DNA of 64,000 nt from contig CAKJVC010000198.1 in the NCBI GenBank assembly GCA_918026815.1, positions 248,001 to 312,000 of the forward strand. The letters are read 5' to 3'. The notes under the pieces were generated by a model. The model saw only the letters and a program-made list of their open reading frames with translations, was not told the DNA's origin and searched no databases. The position numbers and the translations under genes were made by a program. Origin of the DNA: Chalara sp. BL73 (taxonomy: Eukaryota; Ascomycota; Leotiomycetes; Helotiales). Position 1 is the stretch's first letter, and every line of letters begins with the position of its first letter. Below, in pieces: positions 42,693 to 54,015 of this stretch.

Positions 42693-44000
42693 TTTTAAAT
42701 GAATATATATATAGTTTATATATATAAGTGTTAAGTATAAAAGTATAAAAGTATATACATTCTCCAAAAGGTTGCGAGGTGGTAGGGGGCTGCTTGGTCA
42801 TCGCTCGCCGCCTCACTTGCTCTCGGCTCTCCCTGGCCTCCCTCAGCGCTCCCTCTAGCTCACCCACTGCTCAGAGGCTGTCCCTCTCTGGGTTAGCCTT
42901 CCCATAGAAGTATACTTCTCGTGCAACTTTTGGCGAGTGTCCAATTATGGCTAGGAAATGTGGGAAATGGAGGTTGGTCTAGTGAGATATAAGTGTGCCT
43001 TGCCTACTTTCGCTTTCGATTTTGTTTTTAGCGAAATAAAATCTTTCGATTATCATCTTGGTATTTTGAAATAATATGCTTATTTCTAATTTTATCTACC
43101 TTTCATTTGAATCAGGAAAGAACGTCATGGTCAGGCGGCGGAAGAAGACTGCTGCTGATATCCTTGATGCCGCCGAATTGAATGGAGCAAAACCAGTTGA
43201 AAAGACTGACATCAACGGCGACCGGGCGTCCGAGAAACATAGTTAAGAAACAGAAAATAGCTCATGCTCCAAACCGGTCAAAGACCCATTCGCCTCACCA
43301 ACAGCGCCCTGATGAAGTGCCAATTTAGCTAGCACCAGTTTTGGCCATTTCCTCAAGTAAAGCAACAAGCAACCTGTTAATCAGTTCCAACACAATCCAC
43401 GGCAGGACGCACAGTAATTTCATCAGCCATTTCGGCTTCCCCACAGTTCCCTTTCTGGAGCGCATCTCAATAGTGAGAACGGTATGAAAGAGGTGCTTCT
43501 ATCTACGAAGACAATCAGCTACATATGTAAGTTATGCCTCACTTGGATTCCGAGAACGATAGTTGTAGTTGCAGAAAATGGATCGCACACTCTCGAAGGT
43601 TACAATTGGGTGATTTGTCCAACTGAGTCACTCGTTTCCTACCTTTCTCATTAATCGAGAACATGTGTGTGATTGTAGCCGTTTTCTCCTTTACTACCCT
43701 AGTGCCTCCTATCTCCTCTATTTCGAAAATATAAGTCGTTTTCTTTTGAGAAACACGGTTCGGAAACGGCTTATAAAAAAAATAATAAGCCGTTTTGAGT
43801 TTCACTCTTTTTCTACCTAGTGCCGAGATTTTATGTCATCCTATTGGACAGAGGTGTGCAGGGAAGGATAACGCCGCACCTCGCAAGAAAAGAAAAATAG
43901 CATCCATCCAGAAACGGACGCCTCCAAAAGTGGATGCATGAAGATATTCTATAAAGTAAGGTAAAGCCAAAAATGGCATGCTGATCAATTATTGGATACT
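42693..44000. other. Mostly noncoding, sharp composition change near 42770
   Basis: AT-rich hAT flank gives way to GC-rich DNA at about 42775. The minus strand there (42785-42900) reads GELEGALREARESREQVRRR, a coiled-coil scrap that may have been cut by the hAT insertion. A perfect 11-bp hairpin (AAACGGCTTAT / ATAAGCCGTTT) lies at about 43764-43796. No complete gene seen. Confidence 0.35.
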
Positions 44001-44002
44001 TA

Positions 44003-44342
44003 CGAAGTACAGCAGTTAATAGTGGTCACTCGACTAGCAAAGGTTTTCCTTTGGAGCAGCTCCGCTAAACTTTTTTGGGTTCTTCAGTAAGAAGCTTTGT
44101 TTTAATAGGTACGCTTGGCCCAAGATCTATTACTTTTTAAGGATCGGTCGTTTACAAAAGTACAAGCGTTAATAGTTGTTACAGCGCTAGTGCTCCTTTC
44201 AGTTAAAACGGCCCCTAAAGTAGTAATAAATCTTTGCTAAGCGTCCAGTAAAACAAAGCAGAGCCTAAACAAGTCTAGCGGGACTGTTGTATGGAAAAAA
44301 ATATTGCTAGTCGAGTGACAACTCTTAACCGCTGTACCTTCG
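44003..44342. mobile_element. MITE with about 38-bp terminal inverted repeats, TA target
   Basis: The left arm CGAAGTACAGCAGTTAATAG then TGGTCACTCGACTAGCAA pairs with the inverse of the right arm (TTGCTAGTCGAGTGACAACT ... GCTGTACCTTCG) with four differences. TA flanks each end. The interior has no transposase. TA flanks fit the Tc1/mariner/pogo superfamily. Confidence 0.72.
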
Positions 44343-44344
44343 TA

Positions 44345-45245
44345 AAGTGAAAAAGGCAACTTTACCGGCGTTGCGACAATTATTGACCTCATACGCCAAA
44401 TTACGATCCCACACGCTATATATCGTCGTTGCAGATAGAGTATCAAGATGCAGTAGCTAATAATGCAGACATGTTACTTTGAACTTTACCTAGTGTGCGT
44501 CGATGAATGCGATAAGAAAATTAAACAGAAGATGTTTGACAGCAGAACTGACTGCTTGTTAGAAGAGTGAACTGGGCGATCAGAGGTCTGTGAGTCCTTC
44601 TCAATATGCGCTGCCCCATTCTGGAAGTTCGAAATCCAATATTTGATCCAACCATAGACGTCGACTGTAAGTCATTTCTCAACTTTTCCCGGCTTTGCCC
44701 GGATAGAAGCTAGTTCTGGCATAGCCTACAAGACTTTACGTTTTACCATCACCGAAGCATGAGTCATTTTTGTATTCCTGCCATTAACGAAACTCTACGA
44801 AAGCACAGCGGTTAAGTGCCGATTGCCAGAACTTCCCCCTTTTAGTACTATTACAATAATTTATGAATGATGTGTCTTAAATTGCTTCAGTGATTTGATT
44901 CGAAGGCGGAGAGATCTCTAGGCTTAGATTGAATCAGCACTACGTCGATGCTCGAAAGCCAAGCCTTGCACAACTATGTGTTCGGCCCCAGCCATAAGTA
45001 AAAGCTGAACTCAAATTAGGTATGATTTCTCCCTATGAGTCACAGCTGCAAAAGGAGGCTGGTTCCGGGGAATGTGAAAAATTGTGTAGGCATCAAGCAC
45101 CATCCTGAAAAGTTCTACGTATGCACTTTCTCGTCGCCTCGAAAAAGCGGAAGGGTATGCTGCCCAGCAAGTCTAGTTGTAAAAGTTAAATATACTCTAG
45201 TCCCTAATCTCTCACGATGCTTCTCGAATTTGACTCTTTTCAAGC
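44345..45245. other. Intergenic, no gene seen
   Basis: No recognisable domain or repeat apart from short ORFs with no support. Confidence 0.3.
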
Positions 45246-45485
45246 TCATTGTAAAAATAACTTATCAGCTGTGTTTTCCTCTGACTTGATATAGCACAGC
45301 TTGATCCTGCCGCTCGCTAAGTGATCCCTTATAAAATGATGGCGTATGTCGATATGCTTAGTACAAGCACTGTATTGAGCGTTTTTCGCCAGATCTAGTG
45401 CTCCGTTGCTATCCATATAAATAGGAATAACGGCCACGGAAGTCATGAAACTACTGAATTCATGTATTTGTGTTATCAGATTCAT
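45246..45485 (-). pseudogene. Ty1/copia RNase H fragment
   Basis: Minus strand gives IPIYMDSNGALDLAKNAQYS, TKHIDIRHHFIRDHLASGRI and KLCYIKSEENTADKLFLQ, the canonical C-terminal part of copia RNase H. This family is different from the copia at 14-22 kb (whose motif is RQSYERREITEVRWIDGNSN). Upstream sequence (to about 45700) is too worn to follow. Confidence 0.78.
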
Positions 45486-45931
45486 TTATTGTTTTTACCA
45501 CCATATACATCTCACGTTTTACAACCTTTGGATTTTAGTTCTCTCAAAAGTCATTACCGCAAAAAAGTTGGATATTTGACTCTTTTGACCGATTCTAGTC
45601 CGGTTCAGATGTACATGCTGTAACTAATAAGAAACCGTTTGCAAAGACCGGTTCGATACATAAGCCTATTGCTAAACCAAAAATACTCTCCACAGTCGTC
45701 GCTTTGCGAATTCAATAGTGAGATTCGCGTAGGTCGGTAACACCTCCCAAGATATATTTAGCACCCCGCAAAGTCAGTCAAGCCGTAGGCTGGAAGTTTC
45801 ACCCCATTGCGGTACACATAGTCTACCACGCAGAAGCCTTCAAAGAAATCTCCAAAGTACATATTACCCTCATATATGTATAAGTAGCGGAGAATTCTGA
45901 TCTCTTTGGACATGCCAATTTGCTTAAAGTC

Positions 45932-46208
45932 GAGAAGTGATACACGTCCTCCTCCCCTTGTCTTTTTCTCCAGTTTTCTCGTGATTTTGCAAAGTATCAT
46001 GTGATTTTTTAAAATAAATAGTACAATTTCAACTGCTAAGTAAATAAAGTCAATAGTTAAGGTTAGTAGTTAGGGTTTGGGTTAGTTTTGGAGGGTTTGG
46101 GGGGTGTCTGACCCCCCATATTGGTATATAATTATTTTAACAAAAAGTTGAAGCTGAAGTTGGAAGTTGACGAAAGACAGAAGAGGGGAAAGGACGTGTA
46201 TCACTCCC
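45932..46208. mobile_element. MULE-type MITE, 277 bp, 9-bp target duplication
   Basis: Ends GAGAAGTGATACACGTCC and the inverse of GGGAGTGATACACGTCC. CTTAAAGTC is duplicated on both sides (45923-45931 and 46209-46217). The AGTGATACACG core is the same as in the MULE TIR at 23057. No coding capacity. Confidence 0.85.
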
Positions 46209-46217
46209 CTTAAAGTC

Positions 46218-47618
46218 CGCTGCTTCGCACCATAGGACCTCGTTTACCCCTACCACACACAAGCAGCGCATATCAAACCGCGGAATCGTTCAGATCCCGC
46301 GGCGCTGAAGTTTCACTGGGATTCCTGCGTGTACGAGAGCATAATAGCAAAGATACCGTGGCGAGCATTTAGCTCATGGCGATTTCGCGAATGTAAGTTT
46401 TTGAGGTTGGTTGTGTAGCGAAAGGTTTAGATTGCGAAAGTCGTGATTGAGATTTATTTTCCGATTCGTAGAAAAGTAGCGGCTGTGAATCAGAAAAAGA
46501 GTGCGAGGTAGCATAACATTCTCATATACGTATTACAACTTCGGCTGGCAAAAGAATATATTTGATCTTACAGTACCTACGCGTTGCAAAGATCTATCAT
46601 GTTCACAGGAGAGAAAATGCAAGGCGGTTATATTGCGGCCATGATGGGGTTGAGATGTGGGATGCGGGATTCAATCAAGTAAGCGGACTCCCCTTTTATA
46701 ACATTGTGCTTCCTCATTCACCGGCCGTAGTGCTGCCTAACTTTAGGCGTGCATGCGTTTAGTTGTCTCCAACAAATCATTCTATTGTTCTTGTTAAAAG
46801 ACGACTTTCTACACTAGAAGACTCGAACTTGATCGCTAGCTTGTTTCCTGTTAATGAATAATCATGTTAGTTGGCGGAGTTGTGTGCAATAAACAGCATT
46901 CGACTGATTAATTAAGACTACAGATATTGATGCTTTATATAAACTATCTGAGCGATAGGCAGCAGTAGGCTCCAATACTAAAAGCTAGTTAGAAATGGCA
47001 CTCATGAGAAATGAACCAATCAGGTGACTTTAGTCGTTCGAAGCCTCGAACCAGATAACGCGATTGATTTCGTGTTCGGCTCGGTTGTTTTTCTTATCTA
47101 CATAATACATGTCCTAATAAACACCATTGAGATACCGCCATTTCTTTTTCCATCCCTATTCGCCGCATCCAACCAACTACAATGCAAGCCCAAGGTATAT
47201 AGTAAAGCAACGTTACGCTCAAACGCCAAGCATATATTACAGGAGCCAAATGTAGGCAAATTCAGCTTGGATAGCAAAAAGACAAGCAACTGCAAATAGA
47301 AAAGGTATTAGTCATATTTAAGACCGAAGATGCGAAGTCAGTATTGCGGTAGGTCAGTGAAACCCTTAAGAAATTAGGTGCGAAGTGTAAGGGTTCTTTA
47401 TGTGTTGTGGGAGCCGTTGGTCAATATAGTGTAAGGTGGAAATAACCAAGCTAGTCTGTGTAAGCATGGCTATTTCGGACTTAGTCAGAATCAATCTCAA
47501 TAGCCTGTGACGCGGGCCTCTTAGCTCGCACCGCGCTGGGCCTAACGCTAGTAGCAAAGCTGAGGGCTTGTTGGCCAGCAAAAAGTTGTTCAGCGGATTG
47601 CACAGTAGCATGCTGTGG
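46218..47618. other. Intergenic, no gene seen
   Basis: Several short frames (46562-46762, 47024-47299, 47366-47665) have no domains. Nothing else recognised. Confidence 0.3.
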
Positions 47619-50615
47619 CTACGCAAAGGCGTGGCTAATAAGCATAGTTGACTTCTTCCCGGCATCTGGCTCAGAATCCGAGTTATTCAAATCGTTCATT
47701 CCAGTTCTTCTTTGAGGTTGAGGCACCGGTTTAGGACGCCACTCACCATTGGCGGAAACCAGTATAGCCTTCACCTCCAAATTATTATCCGCAGCAAGCT
47801 TCGCACGCACCGAGACAAAGAAATCATCGACTTGCAAAGCGTAGGGTCGAGCATCTCGACCACAAAGCGGACATTTCCACTGATCAATCATGCATGGCTG
47901 ATTTGGACGCTTCTGCTTTGCGCTTCGAGTGATCAGGAAAGTCTCTAGGTCAAAGCATTCGCGGTGCAAACAGCTTTGACCTTTGGCGGGGATCGCAAAG
48001 ATACGTGCCGTAAAAGGATCTGCTAGGTCGATGGAGATGTCACTTATCACAATTGCTAAATCATCGTCCTCGTTCGCAGAAGGTGTCATATGCTTCTTCA
48101 TTTCTTCTAGCCTTATTTCAGAAGCAATGCGATTCTGTTGGCACATATCCATTATCTGATCGTGCTGCATAATTTCAATCACTTCTACAGCTACAAAGTA
48201 AAATCGAGTAGCAGGCTTTTTTCCAACTGGGGTGGAAAGCGTGAGATGAGGCACGCTCGTAGGAACTAGTGATCGAACACCACGAGTAAGATCAACGGGT
48301 AGATCTTTTCCATGCTGCTGCTTCTTCCTGAACTCTAAGGTATCGCCATTTAACGTTGCAAAAATGGTCTCTGGCCAAACCGTATCAGAGACCACTCACT
48401 CTGACAGTGTGCATTTAGTTGTCTCGGCCTTTGTCGATATACAACGCATGCGGTATTGAAGCGTGCCTTGCTTGAAATGGCGCACGGGCATTTTATCATG
48501 TTCTATCCATACGTCTTTGGCAATTAGGGAATAGTCCTCTGGATGTACATCGAAACGGACTTTGGTAAGCGGACGAGTGCCAGGGACTTTCACCGGCTCC
48601 AGCGCAAAATCCTTGATGACTTGGTAGAATCGACAAGTGTAATCGTCCCCGGATGAGTTGAGCTCTAGAGTTGCATGAACTAACTTTGGACTTCGAAGAT
48701 GTGCTTGGTGAAGAGCTGTGAGGCCTGGATTTACTGGCTGTAAGGGATGCATGTATCCTAACGGTGGGATGAAAGATCGCTTAAGCGGGTGCATCTTTGT
48801 GTACATCTCTACTGGATCCAGCTGCTGACGACGTGAATTAACAGAAATGGGTTGTCCTGGAGTAAAATTGTTTCTTGTCTGAGATGGAACAACAGGCGGC
48901 CGCTGCAAGCCTCGATTCTGAGCAGCAGCAGCTACAGATTGCTGGCGATGAGCATGTTGTTGATGCTGTTGTATTGCTGCAGCGTATGCTTGCTGTGCTT
49001 GGCGCATGTTCTGTTGCTGCGCATGTTGTGTGAACAGAGAATGAATGGCCTGCTGCGCAGTCATTGGTGGAAGTGGCTCTCGATATTAGGTGGGCCGGAT
49101 AGTCATGTTTTGTTGCTGCTGTGCCAATATAGCTTGCTGGCGTGCTATGATAATGGCTTGCTGCTCGGAGTATCGACGAATAATTTCATGATATATATTT
49201 GTAGAAGGCGAGTACTGTGTTGCTATAACGGCATTTCTTGATGGCTGTGCCGAATTTCGGGCAGAAATATTTTGACCTTGCAAAAGCTGGGCCTGACCAC
49301 TGTTGCTTGATCGAGAATGTGCAAACACCTGGCCTTGAGATGCAGTATTGTTTGATGGAACAAATTGAGCAGAGGAGGTTTGTGGGGACGATTGCTGTGC
49401 TTGACTACTGTTATTTCTAGATATCATCGAAGGCCATTGATTGCTCAATTGTGGCGACTGGTTTGGCAAATTCATGGACAAGCTCTGCATGTTATACACC
49501 GTACTTGGTGAATTGCCGTAGGACTGGCTTGTGAGATTTGGGAACTGACTGGTTGCACTCGAGGGTCCTAATATATTAGGGCTTGGAAGAGTTTGGTTGA
49601 TTTGAACCACCGTAGGACTTGAGCTAGAAACAAGAGAATTGCCTATAGGGCTAATACCTGCCGACGCCAGGTGTCCATTGCTCGTAACTAATGGAGATGG
49701 TATAGACATGCTTCTGGGCGGCTGTCCTGTATCTTGTTTCATCAAATTCATCAGTTGTAAATATTGTTGGGCTATTAAATTGTTGTGTTTGTTCATCTCA
49801 ACCTCGATTGCAGGGTTCGCGGCTCCAATGCGCTGTAACAAAATGTTGCGGCCTTCTGTGTCATACTTGAACAGAGCATCTGCTTTCTGTCCATATCCTG
49901 CCGGGGTATCAACCAAACCAAGGTTTCTCCTAGCAGCCGTAAATGCAATACTTTGTAGGATAGGAGAATTTAACCCTAAATATGTAGCAAGCTCGTCCAC
50001 TAGAGGAGGAAACCCCCGATTTCGAGAAGCCGTCGTGAGAGTTTGCCAATTTGGTGCTAGGCTGTTCAGACACCGTATTACATCATTCAGATGCTGACGA
50101 TATGTCTCCGTGGTTCGCAAGAGATCAGGAAGTGGGCCTGGAAAATTCTGAAAGAGTCTCAGATGATTCGGGGCCAACGCCTCGTTCTCCCTGATCAAAG
50201 TTCCAATCGTTCTGAATGCAAAGTCGAGTATATTAGGATGTGAAAGAGGAAGCCCTTGATCGAGCAGATCTTTGGACTTGGTTGTCCAGAGGCAAGATAT
50301 TTAATGAAAAGCAATGTAAAATTGATCCTCCTCCCGGCAAGCTTGTTGTAGTAACTGAAATCGTGGCCTTTCCAAAGCTGCATTAAGATTCTCCCAGCCA
50401 CCACTACCTTTAATATGCTGGTCGATGATTTCGAGACCAGATTTTAGCGAAATCATGGCGGGCCTGTCAACTCTCTGGCGCTTGTGTGGATTAGAAGCAG
50501 TTCTTGAATGTGTCTGATTTTGATTTGAAGCATTAGCAAGTGGTGGCTGTTCAGTAAATGTAGAACTCATTGCCATCGGACTGTATAGAGTCTGATCCTG
50601 CGGCATGCCTCGCAC
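47619..50615 (-). pseudogene. SP-RING/MIZ zinc-finger protein (SUMO E3 ligase-like) with three stops
   Basis: One frame of about 999 codons is broken only by TAA at 50301, TAA at 49086 and TGA at 48396. N-terminal part: SLKSGLEIIDQHIKGSGGWE; then ENEALAPNHLRLFQNFPGPL; a Ser/Gln-rich low-complexity middle; QAIHSLFTQHAQQQNMRQAQ; VVSDTVWPETIFATLNGD just after the TGA; and the C-terminal SP-RING with GQSCLHRECFDLETFL and CMIDQWKCPLCGRDARP (C-x-H ... C-x2-C). SP-RING proteins stimulate SUMO transfer in the nucleus. A short 5' exon may lie upstream of TTAATCTAG (about 50660). The stops read as CAA to TAA twice and TGG to TGA once, all C:G to T:A, so RIP-like decay is likely. Confidence 0.82.
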
Positions 50616-52097
50616 CTGAGTAGGGCCAAGTTGTCTTTGTGTGGTTGAGTTGTTTTTCGACTAGATTAATTAAAATGTCAGCAAGAACTCTAATAGTTAT
50701 TGCATGTGCTTGCAGAAAAATCGGCAAATAACGACACGTCAATGAATCATGCAAGATTTTGGTATTAGTGAGTATAATATAGGTCCGTGCACCCATTTGG
50801 CGCCCCCAATTTGGCGCCATCCAAAATAAGCGAATATCAGACCGCACCTTCCACATTTTGGATTTTTTAATTAATATGAAACTTGGGATTCTATATCTTA
50901 AAGTAGGAATGACTCAATATACCGAAAATGATTTGCTTTCGAAATTTTGACCGGAGGTTAAAATAAGAAAGTTCTTCGATAAGAAAGAGAGCGCGGAGCC
51001 TTCGGCCTTTCTTTGATCCGCTTTCGGCCACTAGGAGCTATCTATCTCCGAATTGTGATCACGTGTGTTGTATGTATTTCTTTTTTTTAAGAAGTGTTCC
51101 TGCTTCAAGCCGGGTTTTGTCTGCGTGCTTTGAGACAGACTTCGTTTTATGTCATTACTTCCTTTTCTTGCTGAGATAAGGGCCTTGAATTCCTCATGTA
51201 ATAGATTGTAATAGATTTTATATCTAGTATCTTCTAGTAAATCTAGCTGGCTGGTTGATAATTTGGGAATTTCGTTTATTCACCATGCTTTCATCTCCTT
51301 TGTTCTTATCGACCCCTCCTGATTCTTTGGTCCGAGAACCTAGAAGCCTTCTGGGTTCAAGTGTTACTAACGTCCGCGTCGATCACGAAAGGATCGCGAT
51401 GGAGATTGATCAACAGATGGATAAGATTCGGGCGATCGAGCTTGCAGCAGAGGAGCGGAGGAAGGGACAACAACTACAAGGCTGCGTCAGAGAAGGAAGA
51501 GGCCAGGACACGGCTGGTCCGGTTGAAAGAGCCACAGAAAGAAGAGAGGCAGCGTCTTTTCCATCAGCAGGAAGAACAGCGTTGTAAGGACAAGCAGGCC
51601 CGAGATGAGTCTGCAATGAGAGCTTACTTACGTCATAAAGTTGCTGAAGAGGCGTAGAATGCCAAGGATGAAGTGATATAGCAAGGGCGGTTAGCCGAAA
51701 CGGAGCAGCTGAGACTTGCGAAGCTCACAGAGAAGGAGCAGAAGCGAGTACTACAGTGAAACCTGGTTATATCGGAACTCCTTATATCGGAAACCTCTAT
51801 ATATCGGAAAGGAAGTCTGGAACGGCCGGTTTTTGGCTGTGTATATCGGAATCCTCTTTATATCGTACATACTACTTACTTTTATAAGATTAGCCCAATC
51901 TTTATCTGAAAAGCCGATCTTCGTAAAGGTGCTCGTCCGAATATTGTTCAAAATATCGATCAATACACTTCCGTAAAAGTATCAGTCGTTTTTATTCATT
52001 GATCAAGCAGATGCTTTTGAAGACTTTCCTTTTACTCTTAATAATATAGAGAAATATAGGAAGCTAGGACTCTTAGAAAGCTTCATAACTTTGTTGT
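50616..52097. other. Intergenic with a coiled-coil scrap and terminal repeats
   Basis: Plus-strand 51284-51655 has charged, coiled-coil coding potential in two frames (RIAMEIDQQMDKIRAIELAA, then KEEARTRLVRLKEPQKEERQ) with stops after it; it may be the tail of a pogo-type transposase but this is weak. From 51753, CAGTGAAACCTGGTTATATC looks like a pogo/Tigger-type end, followed by five TATATCG(GA) units to about 51880. Confidence 0.35.
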
Positions 52098-54015
52098 TTA
52101 TATTGGACGTACAGCACAACGGAAGCAGCAGTAGAAGCTGATCGCACGAGGCAAGTGGGTTAGTAGAGACAATAGTATAAGGTGGAACTCTTGGGATAAA
52201 ATGCTTAAAGAGGCGAAGGCCGGTGGAATGCCTCTTGCTGCGAGTCTCTGCAACGGCCTGTTTTTGTACGCTCTATTGTATGCCCCCTTCACGTCGAAGC
52301 TAACCAAGCTAAAAACCTTCTTTGATCTCCATGCATTATAGATGTGTTCTTGCAGCAGCAGAAGTGCCTGTTCAGCAGAGCGCTTCTTTCTAGCCCCGAA
52401 GTGATTCGTAAGAAAAAGACCAAAAGTCTTTACTGCATGCGATATTCTTTTAGCAATCACTGATTCTAGTGTCTTTCCCGGTGTGGAAAGCAGCGAAATC
52501 GGCCACTATGAATTTGCGACCGTGTAATCGTTTTTGTTTGGCTTTTTCAGCGGTATGATCTTAGCATTTCTCCATTGTGTAAAAAGTTCTCCCTCGTTCA
52601 ACGATGTCTGAAAAAGAAGCAACACCCTGTCTTTGACCACTGGCCACACTTGCTTCCATACTATAGCTGGTAACCTATCCTTTCCTGGCGCTTTCTATGC
52701 CTTCGCCGCAAACATTCTCCGTCGACTTCTTCCATAGTCAAAAGAAGCATCGACACTGCGGTTCGCTGTAGTCGTAGTTTTTCATTTCCTATTCTCTCCG
52801 GCAGTGAAAAAAAGAACACCGACAGCAGTTCATTTGCTTGTTCAGTTTTGTTTTTCGTGGTAAATCCGTTTCTTCTTGTTAGCAGCGGTATTTTGTCAAA
52901 TACTGAACTGCTACTAGGATCTAGGTATTTTGCCGCTTGCCAGATGTTTGTGTTATCTGCGAGAAAGTTCTCCCAGTGTGCCTTTTTCTGTCTCCGGACA
53001 ACATCATAGTATTCTTTAGCAGCTTTATTTGCTTGCTGTTCTAGTTCAAGAAACATGCGACTTATCCGTCGTTGAGTTCTAGCCTAGTTCCTCCAGTACG
53101 TATAGACTCGCCGCAGCTGTATAAAGTCTGTTGTCTACTATCTTTTCGCGTATAGTAAAAGTTTAGCCTTTGGGGTAAATGCATAAACTGCTTCCAGCAC
53201 CGCTATTATTAACTTATCTGCTTGTTGCTATACACTGCCACCAACTAGAACGAAGCGAAGATTGATAGTAATCCTGGCTATTATATCAGTCCACGGAGCA
53301 TTCTTGAAAAGCAGCTTTGCTTCAACAACTCGTTCCGGAGTCGCAACGTCGAACGTCGTTTAAATTGCTTTGTGATCGGACTTATGCTCCGTTGTGTAAA
53401 CTGTACACTTCACTACTAACGTTGCCAATTTCTCGGAAGCCAGTACCAGATCAATTGTTGACTTATAATTCCCCCGTTGCTACGTTTTCGTTCCTCTCCG
53501 GAGCAAGCTGTGAAAGGCATGTTCACTCATGAAGTCGATAATCGAGTCGGCTTTTCCTTGCCTTTCCCGTAAAACGTCCTTTCCTCCCCATAATTGATCG
53601 TGCCGGTTGAAATCCCCGGCAAGTACCACATCCACTCGGGTGCTAATCTTGCTGCGTGTTTCCTTGATTACCTGGTGTAATTCGCATATCGCAACCCTCA
53701 AGTATCGACCGGTCTGAGAGTCGCAAGACCGCTGCCGTGAGGTCCGGTGATTGTATTGGCACCTGTTCTGCTTCGATATCCTTCCGAATCCAGAGCATGC
53801 TCCGAACCGCTCACTTTTCTACACGTTGGACTGTAAGTACTATTTTGATCCAGTTTAAGTGTCTTATTAAAGCTGTCACCAAAGTGCTGTCGATGATTCT
53901 CGCATATAGCTCAGATATCGCCAACACTCCACAATCCTTCAATTGCTCATCACTCATTAAACTGTGTTGCACTTCTCGCTGCTTCCGGACATTCAGTTGA
54001 AGTATTTAAAAGGTT
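52098..54015 (-). pseudogene. Tad-like LINE ORF2 (endonuclease/RT), broken and 3'-truncated
   Basis: Downstream of ORF1 on the minus strand: ILQLNVRKQREVQHSLMSDE (about 53960, start of endonuclease), VVLAGDFNRHDQLWGG (53480-53701, catalytic D-x-N motif), KKAHWENFLADNTNIWQAAK (52661-53056), then the RT with AVKTFGLFLTNHFGARKKRS and VFSLVSFDVKGAYN (motif A Asp). Frame changes and stops lie between the pieces. The RT YADD box and RNase H are absent before about 52098. Confidence 0.82.

Noticed and set aside
46050..46115. Telomere-like TTAGGGTTTGGGTTAG
   Set aside because: Not a regular TTAGGG array; lies inside the MULE-type MITE, so no chromosome end is indicated.
50780..50825. Two TTTGGCGCC units resembling E2F-type sites
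   Set aside because: Only two short copies, with no evidence of function; fungal cell-cycle sites differ.
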